From positions 1 through 54,001 of the forward strand of contig JAPPII010000005.1 of NCBI GenBank assembly GCA_028820845.1: a stretch of DNA of 54,001 bases, in the 5' to 3' direction. The stretch comes from Candidatus Poribacteria bacterium. Its GTDB lineage: Bacteria > Poribacteria > WGA-4E > WGA-3G. Both the position numbers and the translations under genes were made by a program. Below are positions 17,915 to 25,882 of this stretch, piece after piece (the first letter of the stretch is position 1; each line of letters begins with the position of its first letter). The notes beneath the pieces are model-generated. The model searched no databases. It had not been told where the DNA came from and saw only the letters and a program-made list of their open reading frames with translations.

Positions 17915-19081
17915 ATGAAAACTTACCGCATTGCCATATTAGGATGTCGGAGTCGAGGCACCTCAGCCGCAAAGGCGTATCACGCCCATCCGCGCACCGA
18001 AATCGTAGCACTCTGTGATCTCGTCCAAGAGCGATTAGAGACTCTCGGCGACATCGTGAACGTCCCTGCCTCAGCACACTTCACCGATCTGGACGAAATG
18101 ATTAGGCAGACGACTCCCGATATTGTAGCCATCCCCACAGCAACAGAGGCACACTATCCACTCTGCATGCGTGTCCTTGAACACGGCGTGAACATCGAGG
18201 TAGAGAAACCGCTCTGCATCAATCTCGTTCAGGCAGATGAGGTGTTGGCGAAGGCTAAAGAGAAGAACGCTCGCGTCGCCGTGCATCATCAACGGCGCAC
18301 CAGTCCATCCATGCAGGCGATCGCGCAGGTCTTTGCGGAAGGAAAAATCGGCGATCTCCGCTATATCTACGCCAGTGGGAAAGGCTACTACGCAGGGTAC
18401 GGACTCATGAACATCGGTACACACGTTGTCAACAACATGCTCCGTTTCGGTGGGAAGTGCCGGAGTGTTGTGACGCAAGCGACGACCGGCGGACGCAACA
18501 TCGTCCATGATGATGTTCTCCCTTCACCCGCGGGTATGGGTACAGTCGCAGGCGAGTATGTTACAGCGACGCTCCAATTCGACGGAAACGTCACCGGGAC
18601 CCTCATTCAGCACAGATTCCCAAAGGTTGACACCGATGCGTACGTCATGGAACTCTACGGCACTGAAGGCAGACTCTTCTGGTCGGAGTTAAAAGGCTCG
18701 TGGTGGCTACCGACACCCCATTTCGTCCCTGATGGCACACACGACCAGTGGCAGGCACTCGCCTCCATCTATCCAGAGCATTTTGACCCCAATAAGGGCG
18801 CAGATGCTGACGATTACTGTTTCGTTGACGAGTATGTAAACGCGCTGGACGAAAACCGAGAGCACGAATCTAACGGCGAAGAGGGTCGCCATGTCATTGA
18901 GATTCTGATGGCAATTTTTGAGTCCGCTGTCTACGGTAGGCGTGTCGAGTTGCCCCAGAAAAACCGAGAGCATCCGCTATTACAATGGCGGACTGAAGCA
19001 GGTTTAGGGGAGATAAGAGAAATGCCCCGCGATTACGGCACTTGGCTATCCTTGGAGGACGAACGCTTGTATAATATATAG
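17915..19081 (+). CDS. Gfo/Idh/MocA family oxidoreductase
   Basis: A 388-residue NAD(P)-dependent dehydrogenase-type enzyme. Seen: RIAILGCRSRGTSAAKAY Rossmann start, a variable loop ending VPTATEAHYPL-like, NIEVEKPLCINL carrying the EKP motif, and a C-terminal domain with GLMNIGTHVVNNMLRFGG. The substrate is unknown. Its last codons (LYNI, stop) already lie in the first unit of a 102-bp tandem repeat, so the gene's 3' end and the repeat overlap. It is monocistronic by position, with its own promoter near 17825 and repeats following. Confidence 0.9.
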   Translation: MKTYRIAILGCRSRGTSAAKAYHAHPRTEIVALCDLVQERLETLGDIVNVPASAHFTDLDEMIRQTTPDIVAIPTATEAHYPLCMRVLEHGVNIEVEKPLCINLVQADEVLAKAKEKNARVAVHHQRRTSPSMQAIAQVFAEGKIGDLRYIYASGKGYYAGYGLMNIGTHVVNNMLRFGGKCRSVVTQATTGGRNIVHDDVLPSPAGMGTVAGEYVTATLQFDGNVTGTLIQHRFPKVDTDAYVMELYGTEGRLFWSELKGSWWLPTPHFVPDGTHDQWQALASIYPEHFDPNKGADADDYCFVDEYVNALDENREHESNGEEGRHVIEILMAIFESAVYGRRVELPQKNREHPLLQWRTEAGLGEIREMPRDYGTWLSLEDERLYNI

Positions 19082-19325
19082 CGAGAGTTCGGTATTTGTA
19101 GGGCAAACTGTTAGTTTGCGTCTTTAGATGCCCGATCTAACAGATCATGCTATCAAGATGGAAAGTTGCGTTATAATATATGACGAGAGTTCGGTATTTG
19201 TAGGGCAAACTGTTAGTTTGCGTCCTTAGATGCCCGATCTAACAGATCATGCTATCAAGATGGCAAGTTGCGTTATAATATATGACGAGAGTTCGGTATT
19301 TGTAGCACAAACTTTCAGTTTGTGC
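19069..19325. repeat. 102-bp direct tandem repeat, two full units and a partial third
   Basis: The phrase CGAGAGTTCGGTATTTGTAG begins near 19082, 19184 and 19286, giving a period of 102 bp. Units 1 and 2 are almost identical (few substitutions) and include a GGGCAAACTGTTAGTTTGCG palindrome, the phrase GATGCCCGATCTAACAGATC and a TATAATATAT box just before the next unit. Unit 3 breaks off at a variant palindrome, GCACAAACT/AGTTTGTGC (19305-19325). The TATAATATAT of the first unit forms the end of the upstream coding sequence. Confidence 0.85.
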
Positions 19326-19382
19326 CACTATGCTAAGATGTTAGACCTACAGGAAACCCAAAATCCGCGATAATCCGCGATT

Positions 19383-19412
19383 TGCGGCGTACTCGCCTAA
19401 ATGCGACGTGCA
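19383..19412 (+). repeat. 30-bp TGC...GCA insertion element, copy 1
   Basis: A 30-bp block starting TGCGGCGTACTCGCC and ending ATGCGACGTGCA splits the short repeat AATCCGCGA-TT-CAGACA, with TT on both sides (19381-19382 and 19413-19414). The uninterrupted host repeat is at 16850-16865, so the insertion adds exactly 32 bp. The first half can form GGCG-TACT-CGCC. Confidence 0.8.
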
Positions 19413-19444
19413 TTCAGACAGCAACGTTACAGAGGAAAAGTATT

Positions 19445-20251
19445 ATGCCGAATCCTACGATAAATGCTGACAATCTACCACCCATCCCACTCACAGAAGA
19501 GCAGCGTTTTCTCTTTGATACACGTGGGTGGCTCCTGTTTCCGGGTGTGCTTAGCCAAACAGAGATTAAAGAGATGCGCGAGTTCTGTTATCGGCTTAAA
19601 CAGGACCCTGCGTCTATCCCTGAATATCATCGCTCTCCTATCGGAGGTCCTCTTGAATCACTGACCGATCATCCAGTTGTACTCGGATTCATGAACGAGT
19701 TCCTAACATCTGGATATGCCAACGAAAATTGCTACGGCTTCCGACTGGAAGGCACGTTCCTAACCATTCGTCCAAACGGACACGACAACTTCCGTCCGCA
19801 CGGCGGGCGAGGGATGCTTAACTTTCCCGGCAACTCGCACACCTATCATCTGCACCACGACAAGGCACACAGCGGGTTGACGCGCGTCGTCTGGGAACTG
19901 AATCCCGTCCGAAAAGGCGGCGGTGGAACGATGTTCTTGACCGGCAGTCATAAAGGCGCGTTTCCCGCACCGAAGTCAACAGCCGATCGCACTTCTCCAC
20001 TGTGGGAGGATTATGAATGTCCGGCTGGTTCTATGCTTGTGTTCACAGAGGCAATCACACATACCGGTGCGAAATGGATAAACGAAAAAATTGATCGCGT
20101 CGCCATTTTTCACTGCTACAATACCGTAGGCAACAAATGGCATAAGTGGGAACCGCATCCGAAGCACGTCGAAGCGATGCCGTTCAAGCGTCAAACCCTC
20201 TTCCGTCCAGTCCACTGTCAGGATAATACACCCACCTTGGAGGCGGTATAG
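19445..20251 (+). CDS. Phytanoyl-CoA dioxygenase (PhyH) family protein
   Basis: A 268-residue Fe(II)/2-oxoglutarate-dependent oxygenase-like protein. The ATG at 19445 has GAGGAAAAG upstream; a TTG-started extension would run into repeat DNA. Seen: the N-terminal LTEEQRFLFDTRGWLLFPGV pattern, HxD iron ligands in LHHDKAH, the double-stranded beta-helix run (GGGGTMFLTGSHK) and a distal histidine region, AITHTGAKW, with a following arginine (DRVAIFH). The substrate is unknown. A two-gene membrane cassette starts 6 nt downstream. Confidence 0.88.
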   Translation: MPNPTINADNLPPIPLTEEQRFLFDTRGWLLFPGVLSQTEIKEMREFCYRLKQDPASIPEYHRSPIGGPLESLTDHPVVLGFMNEFLTSGYANENCYGFRLEGTFLTIRPNGHDNFRPHGGRGMLNFPGNSHTYHLHHDKAHSGLTRVVWELNPVRKGGGGTMFLTGSHKGAFPAPKSTADRTSPLWEDYECPAGSMLVFTEAITHTGAKWINEKIDRVAIFHCYNTVGNKWHKWEPHPKHVEAMPFKRQTLFRPVHCQDNTPTLEAV

Positions 20252-20257
20252 TTAACT

Positions 20258-20485
20258 ATGGCACATATTGATAAGGTTAAGGAGGAAATTGGTTGGTTAA
20301 AGGTGGTCTTTGCCATTTTCATCGCTACTGTCCTTTCTCTCATGGCTTGGTTAGTTGAGAATTATGGAAAAGGGCAAAGGCTCCTTCTTGTAATCGGTGG
20401 AGTCGCGGCATTTCTGATTATGTTAGCGATCATTTGGATAAATAGTGTTGCGAAACGAAAGATTGATAAATTGGAGGAATTGTGA
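20258..20485 (+). CDS. Small two-helix membrane protein
   Basis: A 75-residue protein with a short charged N-terminus (MAHIDKVKEEIGWLK), two hydrophobic helices (VVFAIFIATVLSLMAWLV and LLLVIGGVAAFLIMLAIIWI) and a charged tail (KRKIDKLEEL). I recognise a recurring but uncharacterised type of small bacterial membrane protein with the KEEIGWLK start; no function can be assigned. Its stop overlaps the start of the next tiny gene (TGATG), so the two are translationally coupled. Confidence 0.65.
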   Translation: MAHIDKVKEEIGWLKVVFAIFIATVLSLMAWLVENYGKGQRLLLVIGGVAAFLIMLAIIWINSVAKRKIDKLEEL

Positions 20486-20565
20486 TGGAATGGTTCGTAG
20501 TCAGTGTATTTGTGGCGTTTCTTCTGACGCTTGGTATAGTTGTGCGAACCGCCACAAAAGATTAA
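20485..20565 (+). CDS. 26-residue single-helix membrane peptide
   Basis: Starts with the ATG that overlaps the preceding stop (TGATG) and has TTGGAGGAAT just upstream as a ribosome site inside the previous gene. The product (MEWFVVSVFVAFLLTLGIVV, then RTATKD) is one transmembrane helix with a positively charged end. Its size, coupling and hydrophobicity suggest a partner of the 75-residue protein; function unknown. Confidence 0.6.
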   Translation: MEWFVVSVFVAFLLTLGIVVRTATKD

Positions 20566-20632
20566 ATTATTGCTTTCACCCGCTTTGAATCTTAGGGTGA
20601 GTTCATCAAAAATCACAGATTGAGAGTACAAA

Positions 20633-21766
20633 ATGAAAATTACGAAGGTCAAATCTTTTGTTTCAGAAAGTGGACATTTCTTTGTGAAAGTCGAAACCGA
20701 TGCCGGTATCTACGGCGTCGGTGAGGGAGGACTACGCCGTCGTTCACTCGCCTTAGCCGAAGTCATCCGTTCATTTGAACCCTTTCTTATCGGTGAGGAT
20801 CCGTTTCGGATTGAGCATCTGTGGCAAGTCATGTTCCGAGGCGGCTTTTTCCCAGGCGGCGTCGTCCAGTCCGCCGCAGTAAGTGCCGTAGATATCGCAC
20901 TCTGGGACATCAAAGGAAAAGCACTCAACGTTCCCGTCTATGAACTTCTCGGTGGTCGCACGAGGGACAAGGTCGTCTGCTATCCACATAACGGCGGCGG
21001 CTCAATTGATGCAATCGTCGAGAGTTGTCGGCAAACCTATGAAGCCGGTTGGAAGTTCGTCCGGTGGAGCGTGAATGACAACGCTGACACGGGAAGGTTT
21101 GAACCCAGACGCGCCATCCAAAACTGTCTTAATCAGGTGCAAGCCGTTCGTCAAGCACTCGGCGATGACCTCAACATACTAATTGACGTGCATACCCGCC
21201 TCGATCCAGCAGACAGCCTCGATTTTTGTAACAAGGTCGCACAATACAATCCGTTTTTCATTGAGGACCCGCTGCGAGCCGAGAACCCCGCCAGCCTCAG
21301 ACGCCTTCGACAGCAGACCTCGGTGCCACTTGCCGTTGGTGAACAATTTGACAGCAAATGGACCTTCCGAGAGGTTATTGAGGAAGAACTCATGGATTAC
21401 TGCCGCGTCGATCTGTGCATTGCTGGGGGCTTGACAGAGGCGCGTAAAATCGTAGGATGGTGCGAAACACATTACATCTATGTCGTACCACATAACCCGT
21501 TGGGACCCGTATCCGCTGCGGCGTGCCTGCAACTCTGTCTCGCATCACCGCTTGTCGGTGTGCAGGAACTCCCCCGGGCCCCGATGTCTTCACTGACCGA
21601 TGTGTTCCCCGTACAAGTTCCATTTGAATCAGGGTATCTCCTACCCCCGGAACGTCCGGGACTCGGCATTGAGTTCAACGAAGACGCACTCATCAACGTC
21701 ACAACACAGGACTACGGACCCCCGACTGGCTACCAACGCGATGACGGTGCCTACACAAACTGGTGA
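20633..21766 (+). CDS. Mandelate racemase/muconate lactonizing enzyme (enolase superfamily) dehydratase-like
   Basis: A 377-residue enolase-superfamily member, probably an acid-sugar dehydratase similar to galactonate or mannonate dehydratases. Metal ligands are visible: D185 (LIDVHTRLDP), E211 (FIEDPLRAENP) and E237 (AVGEQF). H287 in VPHNPLGPVS matches the barrel-end catalytic histidine of this group. The N-terminal capping domain has FFVKVETDAGIYGVGEGG. The exact substrate cannot be assigned. The stop is followed directly by repeat DNA that fills the gap to argD. Confidence 0.87.
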   Translation: MKITKVKSFVSESGHFFVKVETDAGIYGVGEGGLRRRSLALAEVIRSFEPFLIGEDPFRIEHLWQVMFRGGFFPGGVVQSAAVSAVDIALWDIKGKALNVPVYELLGGRTRDKVVCYPHNGGGSIDAIVESCRQTYEAGWKFVRWSVNDNADTGRFEPRRAIQNCLNQVQAVRQALGDDLNILIDVHTRLDPADSLDFCNKVAQYNPFFIEDPLRAENPASLRRLRQQTSVPLAVGEQFDSKWTFREVIEEELMDYCRVDLCIAGGLTEARKIVGWCETHYIYVVPHNPLGPVSAAACLQLCLASPLVGVQELPRAPMSSLTDVFPVQVPFESGYLLPPERPGLGIEFNEDALINVTTQDYGPPTGYQRDDGAYTNW

Positions 21767-21774
21767 TTATCCAT

Positions 21775-21963
21775 CCCAACTGAGGTAGGTGCGGTTTTGC
21801 GGCGTACTCGCCCAAATGCGACGTGCATTCCAACCGCACCGGTCCGAAAAGTGTACATACCCAACTGAGGTAGGTGCGGTTTCCAACCGCACCGGTCCGA
21901 AAAGTGTACATACCCAACTGAGGTAGGTGCGGTTTCCAACCGCACCGGTCCGAAAAGTACATA
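21775..21963. repeat. Tandem ~53-bp palindromic repeat, three units, first one interrupted
   Basis: Units start with CCCAACTGAGGTAGG at 21775, 21860 and 21913. Each holds a hairpin, AGGTGCGGTT-TCC-AACCGCACC, then GGTCCGAAAAG and a short tail (GTGTACATA). Units 2 and 3 are 53 and 51 bp. Unit 1 is 85 bp because a 30-bp element is inserted in its loop. Together they fill nearly the whole gap between two genes. Single relatives occur at about 7371 and 23258 and, nested, at 44261-44397. Confidence 0.9.
21798..21827 (+). repeat. 30-bp TGC...GCA insertion element, copy 2
   Basis: The same 30-bp block as at 19383 (one base different), lying in the loop of the first GGTGCGGTTTCCAACCGCACC hairpin, with TT on both sides (21796-21797 and 21828-21829). 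The two uninterrupted units next to it prove the host sequence, and the difference is exactly 32 bp. Confidence 0.85.
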
Positions 21964-21986
21964 CTAACAACGAAGGAGAAAATTGA

Positions 21987-23177
21987 ATGACAACAGCAGA
22001 AATTAAACAGATGGCGACTGAATATATCATCAATACCTACGGCGACAGAAATTTAGCGTTCGTTAAAGGCGAGGGACCCTACTTGTGGGATGCCGACGGT
22101 AAAAAATACCTCGACTTCCTCGGTGGGCTCGCCGTTAACGGCTTAGGACATTGCCACCCGAAGGTCGTCGAAGCAATTCGTGAGCAGGCAGGTAAACTCC
22201 TGCACACGTCCAATCTCTACTACATACAGCCCCAAGCGGAACTCGCAAAACTGCTTATCGACAACTCCGACATGGATCAGTGTTTCTTCTGTAATAGCGG
22301 TGCCGAAGCGAATGAAGCCGCGATTAAGTTAGCGCGGAAATACGCCAAAGACAGCGGTAGAACAGATGCCTATGAAATTATCACAATGGAGAATTCGTTC
22401 CACGGACGGACGATGGCAACAATCACCGCCACCGCGCAGCCGAAATATCACGTCGGATTTGAACCGATGCTTGAGGGTTTCAAGTATGTTCCTTTCGACG
22501 ATCTCGAAGCAACCGAAGCCGCTATCAGTTCAAAGACTTGTGCTATTTTAGTCGAACCGATTCAATCCGAAGGCGGCGTTAATATGCCGAGTGCCGATTA
22601 CTTGCAAGGCTTACGCGAATTGTGTGACAAACATGAACTGTTGCTAATTTTTGACGAGGTTCAGACCGCAATGGGGCGTTTGGGCACCTTCTTCGGTTAT
22701 CAGAGTTATGGGGTTGTGCCGGATGTGATTACAATGGCAAAAGCACTCGGTAGTGGCGTGCCAATCGGCGCAATGTTGGCGAAACGGCACATAGCAGAGA
22801 GTTTTGTCCCCGGCACGCATGCGGCGACGTTTGGTGGGAACCCATTGGTTACCGCAGCGGCAGCGACAACCGTCAGAACCATCTTGGAAGAGAATCTCGC
22901 CGTGAACGCCGTCAAGATGGGAAATTACCTTGCCGGTGGACTCATGGAGCTCAAAGGTAAGTATCCAGTCAAAGAGGTCCGTGGGAAAGGCTTGCTCCGC
23001 GGCTTGGTCATGGATGTTGATGCCAAACCCCTCGCAGCGCAGTGTATTGAGAACGGACTCGTCACAATATGTACCAACGATTATGTCCTCCGCTTCTTAC
23101 CGCCTCTTAATATCAACAACAACCATGTTGAAGAGGCTGTGGGTATTGTTGAGAAATCGATGTCGGAAGTCCTTTAG
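21987..23177 (+). CDS. argD: Acetylornithine/succinyl-type aminotransferase
   Basis: A 396-residue class III PLP-dependent aminotransferase. It transfers an amino group in arginine biosynthesis (N-acetylglutamate semialdehyde to N-acetylornithine) or in a close homologue's role. Seen: FLGGLAVNGLGHCHP near the start, NSGAEANEAAIKLARK, FHGRTMATITAT, EPIQSEGGVN, LLIFDEVQTAMGRLG, and the PLP lysine K252 in MAKALGSGVPIGA. GAAGGAGAAAA precedes the ATG. No other arg genes are nearby, so assignment to argD rather than another class III enzyme is by overall pattern. Confidence 0.88.
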   Translation: MTTAEIKQMATEYIINTYGDRNLAFVKGEGPYLWDADGKKYLDFLGGLAVNGLGHCHPKVVEAIREQAGKLLHTSNLYYIQPQAELAKLLIDNSDMDQCFFCNSGAEANEAAIKLARKYAKDSGRTDAYEIITMENSFHGRTMATITATAQPKYHVGFEPMLEGFKYVPFDDLEATEAAISSKTCAILVEPIQSEGGVNMPSADYLQGLRELCDKHELLLIFDEVQTAMGRLGTFFGYQSYGVVPDVITMAKALGSGVPIGAMLAKRHIAESFVPGTHAATFGGNPLVTAAAATTVRTILEENLAVNAVKMGNYLAGGLMELKGKYPVKEVRGKGLLRGLVMDVDAKPLAAQCIENGLVTICTNDYVLRFLPPLNINNNHVEEAVGIVEKSMSEVL

Positions 23178-23315
23178 ATGCGATACACCAGACCCGCGAT
23201 TCAGGTTTCTTCATCCTATAATGTTTTCCGAGCATTTTGCTTTGTACGATTAATCTGTAGGTGCGGTTTCAAACCGCACCTACCACGTGAAAAACGGAAG
23301 ACGTTTTGCTCCGAC

Positions 23316-24155
23316 TTGCATAAGTTTCCTGTGTTCTGTCTTCTCCTCACAGTTATTATTCTTGGATGCGTTGGTCCTACTGCCACAGTCCAGTTATCAC
23401 CCGCGACACGTGCCGAATTAGACAGTATTCTCAACACACTGCAAGCCAGATACGATCTGACCGGCTCCTTGAAAATAACGCGGATGATGGTAACGATTGA
23501 AGAGGGGGATCGAAGCGAGGAAATCCGTGAGTTGTTGTGGTATAAAAAATCCGAGAACGGTGGGGAATTGCTCCAGATCCAAGCGTTAGGACCGATGAAT
23601 GAACCGCGAGGTGTCGCAATTGCCAATCAGGACGAGAACCAGTTTCTGCTTCGCCTTCTGAACGAACAAAAAGCGTACCTCGGTCCACTGTCCGACGGTG
23701 CTTTACGAGAAATTTTCGGCGTGGATCTACGCGTGTCAGATGTGTTGAGTGCTATTTTCGCCAATCCATTCCTTGACGGACGCACCGACGAATTTATCTC
23801 GGTCGAAAGTTCGGGGGTAAAGTTTGTTATCGCACGTCCCGGTGTGCAAGAGGGCCACGTAGAGACCGTTACACTCTTTATTCGGGACGGTGAGCCTCGG
23901 GTTACGGAGTGGCACATCCACGATGAGAACGGGACGCTCCAGCAGCGTGCCGCTTTTTCTGACTATCGTCCAGTGAGTGGTATCCTCCAACCTCACAAGG
24001 TCGAGATTGAACGTCCCCTTGACCAGACACGCGTTGCTGTGAAAATCGCGAATGTTGAACTGAATGTCGAGATTAAGGACAGTAAATTCGATGTTGAACC
24101 CTTTCTCGGTGAAGACATTGAGATTATCCCTCTGTCAGAATTAACAGAGCAATAG
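23316..24155 (+). CDS. LolB-like outer-membrane lipoprotein
   Basis: Probable lipoprotein of about 279 residues. The frame is open from 23178, directly after argD, but the first part runs through a repeat hairpin; a TTG at 23316 gives a normal lipoprotein signal with lipobox VIILGC. No good ribosome site fits, so the start is uncertain. The body is rich in beta strands (LLWYKKSENGGELLQIQALG, FLLRLLNEQKAYLG, VTEWHIHDENG, VEIERPLDQTRVAVKI), as in LolA/LolB-type barrels. The adjacent ispE supports a LolB-like role because lolB-ispE neighbours are common in proteobacteria. Function inferred, not shown. Confidence 0.6.
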   Translation: MHKFPVFCLLLTVIILGCVGPTATVQLSPATRAELDSILNTLQARYDLTGSLKITRMMVTIEEGDRSEEIRELLWYKKSENGGELLQIQALGPMNEPRGVAIANQDENQFLLRLLNEQKAYLGPLSDGALREIFGVDLRVSDVLSAIFANPFLDGRTDEFISVESSGVKFVIARPGVQEGHVETVTLFIRDGEPRVTEWHIHDENGTLQQRAAFSDYRPVSGILQPHKVEIERPLDQTRVAVKIANVELNVEIKDSKFDVEPFLGEDIEIIPLSELTEQ

Positions 24156-24164
24156 ACAAGAATC

Positions 24165-25043
24165 GTGCAAGACATACGCCTGCGCGCTCATGCTAAAATC
24201 AATCTCTATCTGGATGTGGTCGGAAAACGTGAAGACGGCTATCACGACCTCGAGACGATCTTTCACTCAATCGACTTGCACGATGATGTCGTCATTCGCA
24301 AACAAGATAAGAAGGGTATAGCGATTCGCTGTGAACATCCGGGCGTACCATCTGATTCCCGAAATCTGGTGTACCGTGCGGCGCAATGCCTCAGTGATGA
24401 AGTCGGTGGTATCGGCGGTGTCGCAATTGACATTTACAAGCGGATTCCAGTCGCAGCAGGTCTCGCAGGTGGAAGCGCGAACGCTGCCGCCGTTCTTCAC
24501 GGTGTGAATCAACTCTTTGAACTCGGTTTCACACAGGACGTGTTGATGCGTCTTGGCGGACGGTTGGGTGCAGACGTTCCTTTTTGTTTGCACGGTGGTG
24601 CGGCGTTGGGGCTCGGCATCGGCGATCAGCTCACAACCCTCCCCGCGCTTTCTAATGTGTCGCTCATCCTTTTAAACCCAGGTGTTGAAGTTTTGACCGC
24701 AGCTGTGTTTAAAAAACTAAATTTTTCCTTGACAACACCTGAAAAAGCCTGTATAATTATAAAGACTTGTATGGAGAAGAGTAATATTGTTGGCATCGGA
24801 AAAAACCTTTATAACCGTCTTGAGGGCCCGGTCTTTTCCGAGTATCCCGAAGTTTGCGCGCTAAAAAACGAGCTATCTACGCAGGCTGGATGTTATGGCG
24901 CGTTGATGTCCGGGAGTGGTGCTACGGTGTTCGCTGTAATGCATGATACGGATGCCGCATGCCAGAGCGAATTACACTTCAAAAACCGAGTCAGTTTTTG
25001 CACATCTACGGTAACCAGCCCTGCTGGTGTGTCCGTATATTGA
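24165..25043 (+). CDS. ispE: 4-diphosphocytidyl-2-C-methyl-D-erythritol kinase
   Basis: GHMP-family kinase (292 residues) of the non-mevalonate isoprenoid pathway; it phosphorylates 4-CDP-methylerythritol. Seen: AHAKINLYLDVVGKREDGYHDLETI at the N-terminus (split here in text only), the ATP loop PVAAGLAGGSANAAAVL, DVPFCLHGGAAL and the C-terminal LMSGSGATVFAV. GTG start at 24165, nine bases after the upstream lipoprotein gene. A tRNA gene follows after 8 nt. Confidence 0.94.
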   Translation: MQDIRLRAHAKINLYLDVVGKREDGYHDLETIFHSIDLHDDVVIRKQDKKGIAIRCEHPGVPSDSRNLVYRAAQCLSDEVGGIGGVAIDIYKRIPVAAGLAGGSANAAAVLHGVNQLFELGFTQDVLMRLGGRLGADVPFCLHGGAALGLGIGDQLTTLPALSNVSLILLNPGVEVLTAAVFKKLNFSLTTPEKACIIIKTCMEKSNIVGIGKNLYNRLEGPVFSEYPEVCALKNELSTQAGCYGALMSGSGATVFAVMHDTDAACQSELHFKNRVSFCTSTVTSPAGVSVY

Positions 25044-25051
25044 TGACTTAA

Positions 25052-25123
25052 AGGGCGGTGGCCAAGCGGTAAGGCACAGGTCTTTGGAACCTGCATGCGT
25101 AGGTTCGAATCCTACCCGCCCTG
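25052..25123 (+). tRNA. tRNA-Gln (anticodon UUG)
   Basis: A full cloverleaf can be drawn: acceptor AGGGCGG/CCGCCCT, D arm GCC-AAGCGGTAA-GGC, anticodon arm CAGGT/ACCTG with the loop CTTTGGA (anticodon TTG), T arm GTAGG-TTCGAAT-CCTAC and discriminator G. CCA is not encoded. The gene lies between ispE and rplY on the same strand and is probably co-transcribed. Confidence 0.95.
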
Positions 25124-25164
25124 TCTCCTTTTTTAGCGATAACCCTTAAAATGGACGGGAAAAA

Positions 25165-25854
25165 ATGCAACAAGCAAAATTAGAGGTCCAACCGCGCGAC
25201 GCTTTCGGGAAGCAAAGTGCGCGGGCAATCCGGCGCGAAGGCGGAGTTCCAGCCGTTTTATATGGACGCTCGCAAGACACCTTAGCGATTCAACTCAGCG
25301 CGCGGACCTTCAAACAATTCCTACGTACGTATGGTGAAAACGTTATCATTAATATGGAAATCGGTGAGAGTGATCCCGAAACTGTCATTATCAAAGAAAT
25401 TCAACGCGACCCGGTAGAGAAGCATCAAGTCCTCCATGCCGATTTTATCAGAATTTCTCTCGATGAACCTGTGACCTCATCTGTACCGGTCGTTATGGTC
25501 GGCATCCCATCCGGTGTTGAAGAGGGCGGTGTTCTCGAATTACCACTCCGTCAAGTGACTCTTCACTGCCTGCCTATGCAACTCCCTACTGAGATTTCCA
25601 TTGATGTCAGTGAATTGGATATAGGCGATGCTATCTATATCCGTGATTTAGACCTTGATGATGAAGTTGAGATTCTCGACGAATCTGATCGGATCATCGC
25701 AACGGTAAGCCAGCCACGGATCCAACTCGAATTGGAGGCTGAAGAAGCCGCAGCCGCAGCTGAAGGTGAAGGTGAAGGTGAAGAAGATGCTGAAGAACAG
25801 CCTTCGGAACCAGAGATCATCTCTCGTAGGCAAACCGATGACGAGGAAGAATAA
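25165..25854 (+). CDS. rplY: 50S ribosomal protein L25 (Ctc/TL5 type)
   Basis: The 229-residue two-domain (Ctc-type) form of L25, which binds 5S rRNA. Seen: start LEVQPRDAFGKQSARAIRREGG, IIKEIQRDPVEKHQVLHADF, then the TL5 beta domain (VPVVMVGIPSGVEEGGVLEL, EISIDVSELDIGDAIYIRDL). The C-terminal ~40 residues are acidic (AEGEGEGEEDAEEQPSEPE), as often seen. rplY-pth neighbourhoods are typical; here an amidase and a GerMN gene sit in between. Confidence 0.95.
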   Translation: MQQAKLEVQPRDAFGKQSARAIRREGGVPAVLYGRSQDTLAIQLSARTFKQFLRTYGENVIINMEIGESDPETVIIKEIQRDPVEKHQVLHADFIRISLDEPVTSSVPVVMVGIPSGVEEGGVLELPLRQVTLHCLPMQLPTEISIDVSELDIGDAIYIRDLDLDDEVEILDESDRIIATVSQPRIQLELEAEEAAAAAEGEGEGEEDAEEQPSEPEIISRRQTDDEEE

Positions 25855-25882
25855 CGTTGGCTACATAAAGAATCCACAAGAA

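Noticed and set aside
19069-19325. 102-bp repeats as a CRISPR array or as rRNA/tRNA remnants
   Set aside because: Units abut without variable spacers and do not fold as tRNA or match rRNA motifs.
21775-21963. Tandem units as a CRISPR array
   Set aside because: The whole units are repeated, with no unique spacers, and no cas genes are present.
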